NCBI GenBank assembly: GCA_002118135.1
Contig: BDIU01000063.1
Location: forward strand, 310,439 to 374,438
Direction: 5' to 3'
DNA: 64,000 bases
DNA from: Trebouxia sp. TZW2008
Lineage: Eukaryota; Chlorophyta; Trebouxiophyceae; Trebouxiales; Trebouxiaceae
Shown in pieces: positions 46,073-57,972 of the stretch. The number at the start of each line of letters is the position of its first letter. Position 1 is the stretch's first letter. Both the position numbers and the translations under genes were made by a program. Under the pieces are notes generated by a model. It saw only the letters and a program-made list of their open reading frames with translations, was not told the origin of the DNA and did not search any database.

Positions 46073-49000
46073 ATGGTTCGTGCAACAGAGCAGACAGTGT
46101 TTCTAGGTACGCTTTGATCGCATTTCTGGACACCAATGCCGGCTTGACAGCGCTTCAATGCTTCAGTGACCATGTGCAGGTGCACTTGTTTTCGCTGGCA
46201 TTCTCGCGTTTAGGCATTACAGGTGAGTGCTTGTTGCTTTCTGGTTACTGCTCATCGCATTTGCTGGCATTGAAAGGGGTGCGAACGCGACGCAGGCAGA
46301 AAGGAACCAACAAGCAAGCTACCAAAGGAAATCGAACTACAGCAGCCTCAGAGACAAAGGCTCCAGGGAAGCAAGCAGAAGCAGTTGCAAGCATCAATAA
46401 ACTGAAAGGAAACGACGGACTGTTCGATGACGAGGTATGACTGCATCTGCAAGCTGATTCCTCTCACTGGAACTGGTCATGAGCTGAAGGCCTCATGCAC
46501 ATGCAATGCGACATGTGCATGCATTGCAGGAGCTTGATCTTGTGCGACAGCTCCTTGAGCATGATCAAGGCCATCTCTTTGCCCATTGGCCTCCTGCAGG
46601 TATGTGCTAACATTTTACTATCAACGGTTTCATGCGACTGACATGCTGCTGTAGCCACTGACAAAGCTGCTGAAGTGTAGCTGCATGCTGTTCACATGTT
46701 GCTGCCATTGTGTGTCAGGTAATGGTGACAGGGAGAAACGCAAGCTAGTTCAGCAGCTTCTCCACCTGAATGCCAGCTACAATGGCGGCCTGGCAGCTTA
46801 CATTCAGAATGCAAAGCGGCTTCTTGAAGATTCCAAAGAAGGTGATTTTGCTTGATTGATCACAGTGATGCATCAGGAGTGCTTTCGGCTCCTTGCTGCG
46901 AGATACACATGCTAGCCCTCGGAGCATTTGCCTGATGCAGCCAATTGTGTGAATTGCAACAACAATGCGCTTGCAGGCAAAAATCCATTCGAAGGGTATG
47001 TTCCTGAGGTCCCAGATGGTGAAAAGCTGGACTTTGGCAGTGACAGCTTCATTGACTACGAGCGTCAAGGTCAGCTCAATATTTGATGCACATGCTGCAG
47101 CTTTGTCTGCCCATGTGCTTGCCATCTGTGTCCCAAACTTCCCGTGATGTCAGGACATGCCATGCACATGCACCTGTCATGTCCGTGGGGAACAAAGTGC
47201 AAACAGCACTGACCCTTCTTCCATGGCTAATAAGCATCAGCCTTGTTCTAGGCATTAAGAGGGCATTCACAACCGACACGCTGATTAAAGCTTGCAAGCT
47301 TTTGCAAGTCAACATACTTTCCTTGTGCATGCATGAGTACTGTACAACCATTGTGCCACACATTTATGCTGTGCAGGGGTGAAAGCTTCTGGAAAGGCAG
47401 CCTTTGTGCTAGTAGCTGGAGGATTAGGAGAAAGGCTAGGCTATAGTGGCATCAAGCTGGCATTGCCGGTTGACAGTGCTAGCAACAAATGCTTTCTACA
47501 GGTCAGCTCTTGCTGCATTCCTGCGCAGTGTCTGGACCAATTGTGCATATCTTCACTTGCCCAATGCCTTCTGCAACAAGTGCGGACGGCATGCACTAAG
47601 TTGCTCAATGTACAGCATGCAGCTGTTTCAGTATCCTCTGTAAACCAGGAAGTGGTGAATGCGCTGCGCAGTTTCAGCCTGTTGTGACACTCATGACGTT
47701 TTGCAGATCTACATTGAGAGCATTCTAGCCCTTCAGCGAAAGGCTATCAAAAGTCAAGAGGAGGCAGTCAAGCTGGAGCTGGTGATCATGACCAGTGATG
47801 ACACACATTTGCGCACACAGGCCTTGCTGGATGAGCATGACTACTTTGGCATGGAGCAGGATCAACTCCATCTACTGAAACAAGAAAAGGTGGACCTTCC
47901 TGCTGTTGTGTCCTTGACTCCTTCACTACAAACAAGCTTGTCCTTCCTTGCTGTTGTGCCTGCAATTCACGATTGGGACTGCACTCAGCTGTCGCTTAAG
48001 CTGGAAAATTGGTTCCATGCCAGGTGTCAGCACAGGATCAGCAGCCAAGGTGTATGTCTCATCACAGTCATAGGAGGTGCATTTCCGATTCAATTCACAA
48101 GATGGTTTTTGGGCAAGCAAGGCAGCAACAACCAGCTGCTGCATAGCCTTCCTTCCAAAAAGTATTTAGCTTGTCAAAGTTTCAAAACAAACTTTCCACT
48201 CACTTTCTGCGTCACTGCCATACCACATAAGCAATACTGCTTGCTGGCAGGTGGCTTGTCTGACAGATAGTGCTGCTCATCTAGCGCTGGAGCCGCATGA
48301 CCCATATGTGGTGCAGCGTAAGCCTCATGGGCACGGTGATGTGCATGCGTTGCTGCACAGCACGGGCTTGGTCAAGCAATGGCAGCAGAAGGGTGTGCAG
48401 TGGGTTTGCTTCTTCCAAGACACCAATGGCCTGGTCTTCAGAGCTCTGCCAGCAGCCTTAGGTCAGATGCTGTTTGACCCAATTGCGCTGACCTTCATGA
48501 ATGCAAAAAGCATGTACTAGTCCAAAACCAGAGCAAGTTGCGTCATGGCAAATGGCGTTGCTTGTGCCTTGTGCAATGATTGCTGTCACATCATTGTCTT
48601 ATCTGCTATCACCCCACGCCTTGCTCAAACCGCCCTGCTGATTGTGCTGTCTGCATGCATAATCTCCTCTTGCATCAGAAGTTGTGAACAGATGACTAGA
48701 GCGGTGCATGTTGCCACACAGGTGTCAGCTCCAGGTATAGACTATGGTGTTGGTCTCTTTGTTGTACAGGTATCCGCTGCTTTGCTTGAATATGAATGTT
48801 CATCTGTTTGGTGAACAGGTGTCAACTACAACTGCAAGTATGATAGCAGTCTCTTTGCTGCACGGGCGTTTCCTCTGTATCTCAACGTTCCCTTGATCTT
48901 TCTATGGCGCAGGTGCCAGCTCCAAGTATGGGTATGACGTCAACTCTTTGGCTGTGCCTCGCAAAGCCAAAGAGGCCATTGGCGGCATTGCACGTCTGAG

Positions 49001-52000
49001 GCACCAAGATGGGCGATGCATGACCATCAATGTAGAGTACAATCAGCTGGATCCCTTGCTCAGAGCAACAGGTGATGGCCAAGGTGATGTCAACAATGAA
49101 GACGGCTGGTCACCGTACCCAGGTGCTTCCCTTCTTCTTCTTCCAGCTCATGCCGACAGTGTCTGCCAATGGTCCTTGTCAAAATACAACGGCTTAAAGC
49201 AACTTGGGCATGTGCTTTCATGTATTGTGGCATGCTTGGCAAGCTGTGCGCTTTACACACAGTGAGCAAGATTTGTCAGACGCGGTATTGAAGCAAAGCC
49301 CAAGCGGCATGTATTTGCTGCCCGTGGAGGCATTGCATGTCTACTGTCCTTTGCTGTCAGGCAGCTTAACTGCAGGAAACATCAATCAGCTCATCCTGAA
49401 GGTGGACTCTTATGTCAAGTCACTTGAAGAGACACAGGGGATCATTGCTGAGTTTGTCAACCCCAAGTACAAGGATGCCAGCAAAACAGACTTTAAGTCC
49501 AGCACGCGTCTGGAATGCATGATGCAAGACTATCCCAAGGCTCTGCCCCCCTCGGCTGCTGTGGGCTTCACTGTTGTCAATCAGGTCAGCATTTTTACTG
49601 CGGCTGTCCTGACCACTCAAGGCTAGCAAGCATATTCAGCTCGAAATATGTTTCAGTGGTATGTAAACCAAGAGCTTGACCTTGGCCACGAATTGCACAT
49701 CACAATAGCTTAGCTGCATCAGCATCAGCACCAGTGTGGCACAGTTGCTCCAACTACACCAGCAAACTTTTGCCTGTTTAACCAAACCCATCAGCAGCGT
49801 CTGTCCACCACGCTTGTTGCCACAAATTCTGCAAGGCCAAGCATATCTGCGACAGCTGCAATAACGCCTTGTTGCTGTCTTGCTGCATCCGGTCTGCAGC
49901 ATATGCCGGCATCTCACCAGCTTCACAGTCAATAGGACACCACAAGCCAGTCTCGTGTGCATGAACAAGCAGACAAGCTTAACAAAGTGCATGCTGCAGG
50001 TGTGGAGCACATATTCCCCAGTCAAGAACAACCCAGCAGATGCCCTGGCCAAGGTGGAGGCTGGCGGTCCCAGCCACAGCGCCACTAGCGGTGAACTGGA
50101 CATTTATCAAGTCAACTGCAGGTGAGGCACTGCCAACCACATTCCACCTACTTTAGGTAACACACCAATGTGGTTGCTGCACAGATTAGGATGCGCTGTA
50201 GCTGCAGTCACGTAAAGCGATCTCTGAGTGTGGGTCGGTTGATATCAGGACATCTGCTTTGCAAAGGCAATGCAGTCAAGGGAACCATGCTGCGCCATTG
50301 AGAGCCGACCTCTGCATGCTGACAGCAGCTTTAGTCAAGGATCTGATTCAGAAAGTATCTCATTGGTCATTGCTGCACTACAGAGGAAGTGCTGTACATC
50401 AATCATGATGGTGCTCAAAATTGCACCACTCTATGCTGGCAAACAGAATGTCAGCAAGTGCTGCTTTGCAGGGCACTGCAAATGCTTGGGGCTGACATTC
50501 AAGGCCCTCAACAAGCCATTTTCAATGGCTTGCATCTGGACTTCTACCCCAGGGTAACCTGGTCACCGTTCTTTGCCGTAACAGTGGACGACATCAAGGT
50601 CTGTCCAGCGCCAAACGCAATGTTGCAAGCACAATCAGCTGTTGTAACATGATCCTGTGAGAGGCATACAGCTGCATCATGTCGACCAAGAATTCACTCA
50701 CGGTACAAAGGCTGGAATGTTGCTCCAATATGTGGTCAAGGCGTTTTATCAAAGCTTGCTTGTCAGTGCGATTTAGGGAGTCTGCTTCCAGATCACCAAC
50801 TAAGTCAACACAATCAGCTGCTGCATTGACTATGTGCTTGATGACATCAGAACGCCTCTGCCGACAGAGCAACCTCTGCCCACAAGGCAGCCTTTGCAGA
50901 CTTTGCTGAGCTGCAATAAGCACAAGCTGTGAGGCGCGAGCACAGGCTCAAAGCTGTGCCGTTTGTAACTTACTGATGTGTTGTTTGTGCACAGGGCAGA
51001 TTCCCTTCTCCTCAGCAAGTTCTTTTGGAACAAAATGCTGTGCTGTGCATCAACCATGACGATGTAGAGGTGCGCTCCCTGAACCTCAAGGGCGCCCTTG
51101 TGGTGGATGAGCAGCAGAGCGGAAAGGTGGTACTGGACAACCTCAACATTGACAACAAAGGCTGGGAGTGGCGTGCAATAGATGCAGCGGATGATGCGGA
51201 AGAGCATCAGAGAATAAGGTAAGCTGGTGGACTGGCCTATATTGATACTGCTGATGCTTCATCTATCTGGCCATTCTTCACTTTATTCTACACGTCAGAA
51301 TCAATGTCCTGGCCTGGTTGGCTTTCGGCCAGCAACAAAGCTGAGCTCAGCAAAAAGTGAGCGCTGGTCTATGCATGCCCCGAAGTTTATGTGCTATGCA
51401 GGGGTTTCACAGTAGTCAGGCATGAGACAGAGCAAGCAAATTTTTCTGAGCCTCAGATGTTGCAAGCGCCCAGGCATGATGAGCCTGACACCCAACAGGT
51501 GAGGTTTTGACCTTCCTAGAAACAGTTTCTGCACAATCAGTTCGTGCATATGTACAGCCTGCTTGAGACTCGAAGGTCATGAGGGCATGCGGAGCACCTG
51601 TGACACAACTTACACCCAAAGTCATGCGTATTTGGCACGATCTCGGCCTTTTGCAGCACAAAAAGTCGGTGCATAGCCTGTTGACTGCAGGCTCAAGCTG
51701 AAGAAGATCAGAAGCCAGATTCAGAGCAGACCGATTCAGCTGATGATACTAAAGTCAGTGAATCTAAATCGTCTGCACCAACACGTTCTTCACAAGGTGA
51801 CCAAGATCATCGATCAGAGGGAAACCAAATCGTACCCGACACCTCAACACAGTCAGGCTTAGCAGACAGCAGTCAGCAACAGCAAGAGTCTTCCGACGCT
51901 TCCGTTGTCAAAGACCTAGTGCAAACCATCATGACAAAGGCTGCAGCAGAGGCAAAGGGAGCGGCAGCAGAGACCAAGGAAGCCGAGAAATTAGCCGCTT

Positions 52001-52680
52001 CTGCAGCCAAGAGTCCAAAGCCCAAAGACGAAGTCGCGCTGAAGAAGGGCACGACAGGTGAGCCTGACTCAGAGACCAGCAGCGTTTGGCACTCTTTGGG
52101 TCTTGTCTCTGATTGTGTTGTCGGATCGTCGCAGTCAACTTCTTGAGGTGTCGAACCGCTGTTGTCTGCCTTGCCTTGGCAGAAGGCCATGTTGTGATGG
52201 GTTTTTGCGGCCGGTCACTCTTGAACTGCTCGCTGCTACTTCTGATCTAGTGTACATCCTGCCATAGGAGCTGCTAAGGGAACCGAGGAGACCCCTGGGC
52301 ACGTCGTCCCCTCAGCTGACACAGCAGAGGCTGGCGACAAGCACGCCAGAACTGAGGTTCAGCCTTCTGGTTCCCCCACAAAGGGAGCCAAGAAGCCAAA
52401 GACTGACGCTGCAGAGGCTGGCAAAGATCAAACAGCAGAAAATGGTGCTGCTAAGGGACTAGCGAGTGCTGTTGCTAACAGCAGTGCAAAGCCTTCCAGT
52501 CCAAAGAAGGGTGGTCCAGCTGCTAGCAAGGAACCAGAAGCAGTGCCAGAAGTCAAAACAAACACAGACAGCCCTAAGAAGGCTGCTCCTGGTAGCCCCA
52601 AAAAGGGGGCCTCAAGCCCCAAGAAGGGCGCCATAGCAGAAAAGGTTGAGGCAGCGGTGCCATCAGCCAACAAGGCATGA
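46073..52680 (+). CDS. USP: UDP-sugar pyrophosphorylase with long SPKK-rich C-terminal tail
   Basis: Converts sugar 1-phosphates and UTP to UDP-sugars (plant USP type, broad specificity). Exons: 46073-46106, 46151-46222, 46277-46434, 46530-46599, 46719-46841, 46977-47069, 47377-47501, 47707-47889, 48251-48461, 48913-49122, 49376-49584, 50000-50121, 50472-50598, 50995-51218, 51402-51498, 51691-52057 and 52268-52680; all in phase, 945 aa. The catalytic core carries the nucleotide-binding [75 protein letters not shown] and [16 protein letters not shown]. The first three exons (basic, [11 protein letters not shown]) are least certain. The last two exons add about 259 residues of Lys/Ala/Pro/Ser-rich sequence with four SPKK motifs, absent from plant USPs of roughly 600 aa. 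Confidence 0.92.
48717..48962 (+). repeat. Three copies of a USP exon 5' boundary
   Basis: The real acceptor and exon start (CAGGTGCCAGCTCCAAGTAT at about 48911) are echoed upstream at about 48719 (CAGGTGTCAGCTCCAGGTAT) and 48818 (CAGGTGTCAACTACAACTGC). Spacing is about 96-99 bp. Each copy keeps CAG at the acceptor position and a following TCTTTG. Confidence 0.7.
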
Positions 52681-53413
52681 GGCATTTGCAACATAGTCAA
52701 CTGGGTGTTTTGACACCAACGGTGTGCGCCAAACAAGCGTGTTTCGTTCCGACTGAAAAGTCAGATTGAATTTGCGAAGTGCTGTTTGTTTGAAGTTGAC
52801 TGGTGACAACATACTTTCAACTTGCCACTGCGTTTGAGAATACAAATGACACAGTAATGTTCAAAAATGAATGGCAGAACATGATTGCCAATGCCCTGCT
52901 TGTCCATGTCAAGCGTGCATCATGTGATGTTGCTATGACTGCTGTAAGTAGTTGACTGGGTGAACGTTAGATTAATATTTGATGGGCCTTGACTCCAAGT
53001 CACTGTACAACTTTATTCTTCAGACCTGTGGCAGTGCATTGCACCATTCACCAAGTCAGCATCTCACCCAATATCTGGTATGGCCAGCTCAGGGGTGCTA
53101 CCTCACAAACACGACATCGTTCAATCAATCATCGTCTAAATGCACTGCATGCATATATTGTTCTTGTGACGCACCAAGCATGCTCTCTCTGTCCAGGGAC
53201 GGTGCCATGAAACACTCGACATATGTTTCAGACCACATGCACAGCAAAGCATGGTCTGCCAACATCTGTTGCTCAAATGATTACCAAGCTGAGCAAAATG
53301 GCTTTGCATGCATATATGACCGCCTGCGCATAGCAGCAAGGCTTTTGTCTGCTGAGCCCATCATGAGAGAACGCCAGGTGCATGAATGTCGTATGCTGGC
53401 CAACAAGCAGAGA
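52681..53413. other. Convergent 3' region of USP and LUC7
   Basis: No gene supported. A TGTAA at 52943-52947 could be the USP poly(A) signal. Confidence 0.45.
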
Positions 53414-55959
53414 CTAATGTCTGCTGCTGCGTGGGTACTCCCCTTCATACGCTCGGTCTCTTTCTCTTCGACGCTCATGTGACCTGCTACGCTTCCTGCA
53501 GAACATCATCAGCCTTCAATCAACATGGTGTTTCAACAAAATACATCACTGCATGTCAGAGCATCTCATGTCCACAAAGAAATGGGGCATCCTGCTGTGG
53601 TGATTGGTCAACTGCATGACAAAGAGGCAAGCGGGCAGTCCTGTACCTGTCTGACGTTTCGTCCCTGTGACTGCTGGAGCGCCGCGCACCATCTTGATGC
53701 CTATCTGATGCATGTCTGCTTTGATGCTGCTCCCTTGAGCTGTGCGACCGCTCCCTATCTCTTCTGTGGTCCCTGTCTCTGTGATCCCTTTCCCTGTCCC
53801 TGTGAGCTGAGCGAGGGTCTTCTGTTCTTGCAGCAGGAGGCGGTGGCAGCCTCTGACGGGCCAAGTGCTCCTGGAGGCGAGTTTGCTCATCTCTGATCGC
53901 CTTCCAGCCTAGATACTGCTTGCCTGTCAAGTGATCCTGCATATTGTATAGCTGGGATAAAATTGTGGAGGTTGCCACAAAGAGATGCACTGCTGCAGCT
54001 GCAATATCATGACACTCAACAAATGTGCAGTCATGGAAACAGTTGTACCACACCCTGCATGCTGTGGCAGGCTGCTGCAAAACAGTATGTGCTTGGTCTG
54101 CCCTGGAAGTTGCTTGTGTAGCAAACTGACTCAGAACGACCAGCACTACTTCAGGTGGTATGTAACATACGCGTGTCCTGCTGGACAACATGAGCAATCT
54201 AGTGCCATGCTTGCATGCAGATCAGCAATGTACTGGCAGCATGATGCGCATTGTACATGCAACACAGAGGTGGCGCTATTGTAGCGTTCACCTCTGTCAT
54301 CTTCCTCACCTGCCGCCGCTGGTCATTGTCAGTGCTGTTGATGAACACTCCACACACTTCACACACTGTCATGACCCTCTCAGGCGCTGTCAGCTGAGTC
54401 TGCAGCGTGTCATGCTGCTTCTTGTATGTCTCCGCTTGCTGCGCGCACACCATGCTGCCGTCTACATCACCAGCTTCTGCCATGGCTTGTGATCTGGACA
54501 TGGCATCCTTTTCCTGACCCTACACAATGGAGCAACAAGATTGGTCAGCTTGAATTTGGCACTGCAAACAGAATGTGCCATGTGCCATTCTGCATCAGCA
54601 CGAGCAGCAGCAGGCAACAGCAAGCACTCTACATGCATAGAGCACTACCACAGCGCAAATTGCTGTGAGCAAGCAGTACTCAATACTGTCAACAGCTTGA
54701 AGCTACATGATAGATGTCCATTGATATGTGTGTGACTTGGAGGCAAGTATGCCCGATATCTTATAAGGCCAGCACACAGCAAATTGGGGTGATCAGACAA
54801 TATCAACAAACTACATCCATGCAGAGCTGAGCAACTGGCCAAAAGCTTCAGAATTTGGGCAGAGTGGCAGACGTTGAGCTGATGAGTTTGCTTGAAAGCT
54901 CATAACACAAAGAATGTGTTTGTGTAGTCACACTGACAGTCAGAGCAGAAAAGTAGGCACCTTGATAGCATCCAGACGGCCTTTGTCTTCAAGAGTAAGT
55001 GGCCGTGCTGAGCTTTCAATGATTGCTCGCTCCTTCTGCCGCTCAATCTTGCGGTTCATGTCCCGCACTAGCTGGTTGAGCAGAGTCATCAGCTCCCTTT
55101 CATACCCATATCTGCACAACCAAGCACTCAGTAAACAGGTTCACTGCACAGAAATGTGTGGAGGCAGCTCACTGCTTCTGTATGCACCTAGCATGATCAC
55201 AGAATCCCACTAGCAAGCATGTGAATGATGAGTAAACAACAGCAGTTCACACAGCTGTTGCAACAACGCGCTGAACCAGCAGCTTCACCTTGGGTTGAAG
55301 CTGCAAGAAGGGCATGCCCTTTAGCATAGCATGACATCATAAGGAGCTTGGCGCTTGGCAAGAAGCTCTGAATCTGGCCTGGCAGGCAAGATGCATACGC
55401 TGGCTGTTGAAACTGTGTACGGTAACTTGAGAGGTCTTGCCTGTCTTTGTCCTTGGGTAGCAGCTTGTCCCACTCCTCCTTGACAACATCCCACTGTACA
55501 TCATCCTCATGCACGGGATACTTACAGTTGCCTGCATTCAGAAGAAAATCTGTCAGGTGCACGACTGACTGCGTACGAGCAGCGGTATGTGCTATAGCAT
55601 CATTGTCATCACATGACTGGTGCAGATCGCTTTGCTGTGCAATAATATGCAAATGCATGTGATCTCTCTTGCCTTCATGTTCAGTCAACGAATTGTACTG
55701 ATGTCAACAGCTGGACTCTGCAGAATGGCACACAAACAAGACATACCTCAGACACTCCAGGTCCAGTGCATGATTCCAAATACTCACCTAAATCACTTTT
55801 GGTGTTTTTGAACAACCCGTAGGGGCATAAACCGGCAAGGGCATATTTGCACACCTCCGGATCATTGAACTTCATGTCTGTGCCCTTCCTTTGATCTAAA
55901 GGCACATTCCTTTCCTTGCCCATGAGTTCGTCAAGCATGGCGCGCATAGCGTCCGCCAT
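53414..55959 (-). CDS. LUC7: LUC7-like U1 snRNP-associated splicing factor
   Basis: LUC7 proteins stabilise U1 snRNA pairing at 5' splice sites. Exons 55959-55788, 55531-55441, 55111-54961, 54519-54310, 53936-53647 and 53495-53414 close to 331 aa. N-terminus MADAMRAMLDELMGKERN. First (CCCH) zinc finger: VCKYALAGLCPYGLFKNT, then GNCKYPVH. A central helical region follows, then a second (C2H2) finger, VCEVCGVFI to DHLTGKQYLGW. The tail is RS/RE/RD-rich (HRDRERDHRDRDHRRDRERS). The intron after 55441 uses a GC donor (GACAG|GCAAG). An alternative reading through the last donor would end at 53556 with a different tail. Confidence 0.95.
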
Positions 55960-56565
55960 GCTGCTCTGCAAAAACTTTGAGCGTTTGAAGCGCGGCCATA
56001 TCATCAAGTGGGAAAGGCGTTCAGCACGACGCAATCTTACCTGAAGTTCGCTTGCCGCAGGATAGTAGTCGCTGTGTCAACGACGAGGCTGTCCCAGCGA
56101 CCTAGGCCTAGGCCGTGTGACGATTTCTCGTCACAAGGCCAGTCGATTGACTACAAGGCAGGCCGCGCGACTATCAAGGCAAGGCTGATTGAAGATGTTG
56201 CAAGCATCAAGGTTCATACGAGCGCGCTAGCGCAGCACTGACAGCATGCCGAAGCGCAACAGCTTGCAGCTAGGGTTTCTGCATGCTGTGTGTGTTGGTG
56301 CGTGACCGCAGCATGACAAGTCCCGCAGTGCGGGACCCGCACTGTGAATTCACTGCGAGCGCAATCGCGACAAGTATCTAGGCTTGTGCCGTGTACCTCT
56401 GGCCGCCGCTTGAACCACCGCTGCAGCGTGATGACGGACAAGTCGCAGAGATTTACGCACATAGCTGGTGACCGGAGCCCTTGATCACAGTGTCGTAGCA
56501 GCTTGTGATCTGAGGTCAAGGCAACGTCACACATCAGTTGAAGCTGTGCTGGCCTTCCTCAGACT
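55960..56565. promoter_or_regulatory. Divergent promoter, LUC7 / PIG-L
   Basis: 606 bp, one of the most CpG-rich parts of the window. No element named. Confidence 0.45.
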
Positions 56566-57818
56566 ATGGCGCAACCGGCTTCAGCGTTTCGAGGCATTGC
56601 AAGGGCTCTGCTGGTCGTGGCGCACCCAGACGACGAGACCATGTTCTTTTCACCGACACTGTTTCATCTCCTAGATCGCGCATGCAGGGTTCATGTCCTC
56701 TGCTTGTCCATTGGTGAGATCACTTCCCCGCCCCATGGCAGATTGTTGACCGTTCAAAAGCTGAGACTGACTTTGCTCAGGCAATCATGATGGGCTTGGA
56801 AAACTTAGAAAGAAAGAATTTGCTCAAGCATGCACTCTTCTCGGAGTAAGTTAACAAATAAATGCTAGAGGTTTCCATCACCCACATGTTTGATGTTTGG
56901 CATAGCCATATCAGGTTTCCTGCAGGTAAAACAGCAAGATATGTCATTACTGGACCACCCAAAGCTACAGGTTGGGTCAACCTGTCACATAGCAACAGGT
57001 TATTGATCTGTTGCAGCAACAGGACTTACATGCAGGACGGTCCCGGCAATGATTGGCCGCCAGAATTGGTTGCGTCCATCATAGCACATAAAGCTGTTGA
57101 CTGCCAATGTGATATGGTATGCTGCACAAACCAATATGCTTCCTTGAAAACTCCATCAGGATGGTACCCTTGAGTCCTTTTCGCTGCTGCAGATCGTTAC
57201 ATTTGATGCTCAAGGAGTGTCGCAGCATCCAAATCATATTGCTGTCTGGAAGGGTGCCATGTGAGGTCTACATGTTGGCTTGCAGGACAATGCATCAAGA
57301 AATGCATGGAAAATTAGATACTGCTTGCAGGACTGCTCTGCACAACAGCACAGGAGCAAATTGCTTGCCACCACACGTGCAAGCCTTCACCTTGGTATGT
57401 GCCTCATACACAGGCAATGCTGCAATTTGCCACAGAAGCATTTGCATTGTGGATCGTGAGCAAAGTTTATGATGCTGCAGCAATCAACCAGCCTACTGCG
57501 CAAGTTCTGCGGGCCATGTGACATCCTTTTATCTTTGTTACAAACATTATTGGGCAAAACACAATGCTGCATCAGCCCACGGCCGCAGCAGGCAATAAGA
57601 GCATTGAAGGCACACCACAGTCAATATGTCTGGTGGGAATTGAGCTTATTGCGCAAGCTGCGTCCCAATATTTCTTCCGTTAGCTGGACTGCCAAACAAT
57701 CAATGCAAGTTTGCTGCACGCGGCTATAAAATGCCTATGGTGTGCTGCTTGCAGGTACAGAAAACTCTTCATACGTTTCTCAAGGTATACATACGTGAAC
57801 ACCCTGACCAGGTTGTAA
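56566..57818 (+). CDS. PIGL: N-acetylglucosaminyl-phosphatidylinositol de-N-acetylase (PIG-L)
   Basis: ER enzyme for the second step of GPI-anchor synthesis; zinc-dependent LmbE-like fold. Exons 56566-56713, 56781-56845, 56926-56970, 57036-57116, 57193-57260, 57286-57394, 57481-57632 and 57755-57818 give 243 aa in phase. Zinc-site motifs are AHPDDE near residue 21 and QHPNH in the fifth exon. Other family blocks: GLGKLRKKEFAQAC, SLLDHPKLQDG, IVTFDAQGVS, and AHHSQYVWYRKLFIRFSRYT at the C-terminus. No clear N-terminal membrane anchor precedes the catalytic domain, unlike the mammalian protein. The stop lies 154 bp from the oligopeptidase stop on the other strand. Confidence 0.94.
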
Positions 57819-57972
57819 CACGTCATCGTGACAGGTTCATTGCGCCAGACTAACAACCAATGAGGGCTTCATGAAAAATGGCCAACAAACAATGTCAATA
57901 AGCGCTGCAAGAAACAAGGGTGAATGAATGTTTGCTGACATCAAGTGCATGCACAGTATGACATACAAGCAT

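Noticed and set aside
46277..46434. Basic exon as a separate nuclear protein gene
   Set aside because: It splices in phase to the conserved USP start ([17 protein letters not shown]), so it is more simply the USP N-terminus, though the exact start remains open.
52979..53482. 167-codon plus-strand open frame
   Set aside because: Overlaps the RS-rich last exon of LUC7 on the other strand and has no conserved features.
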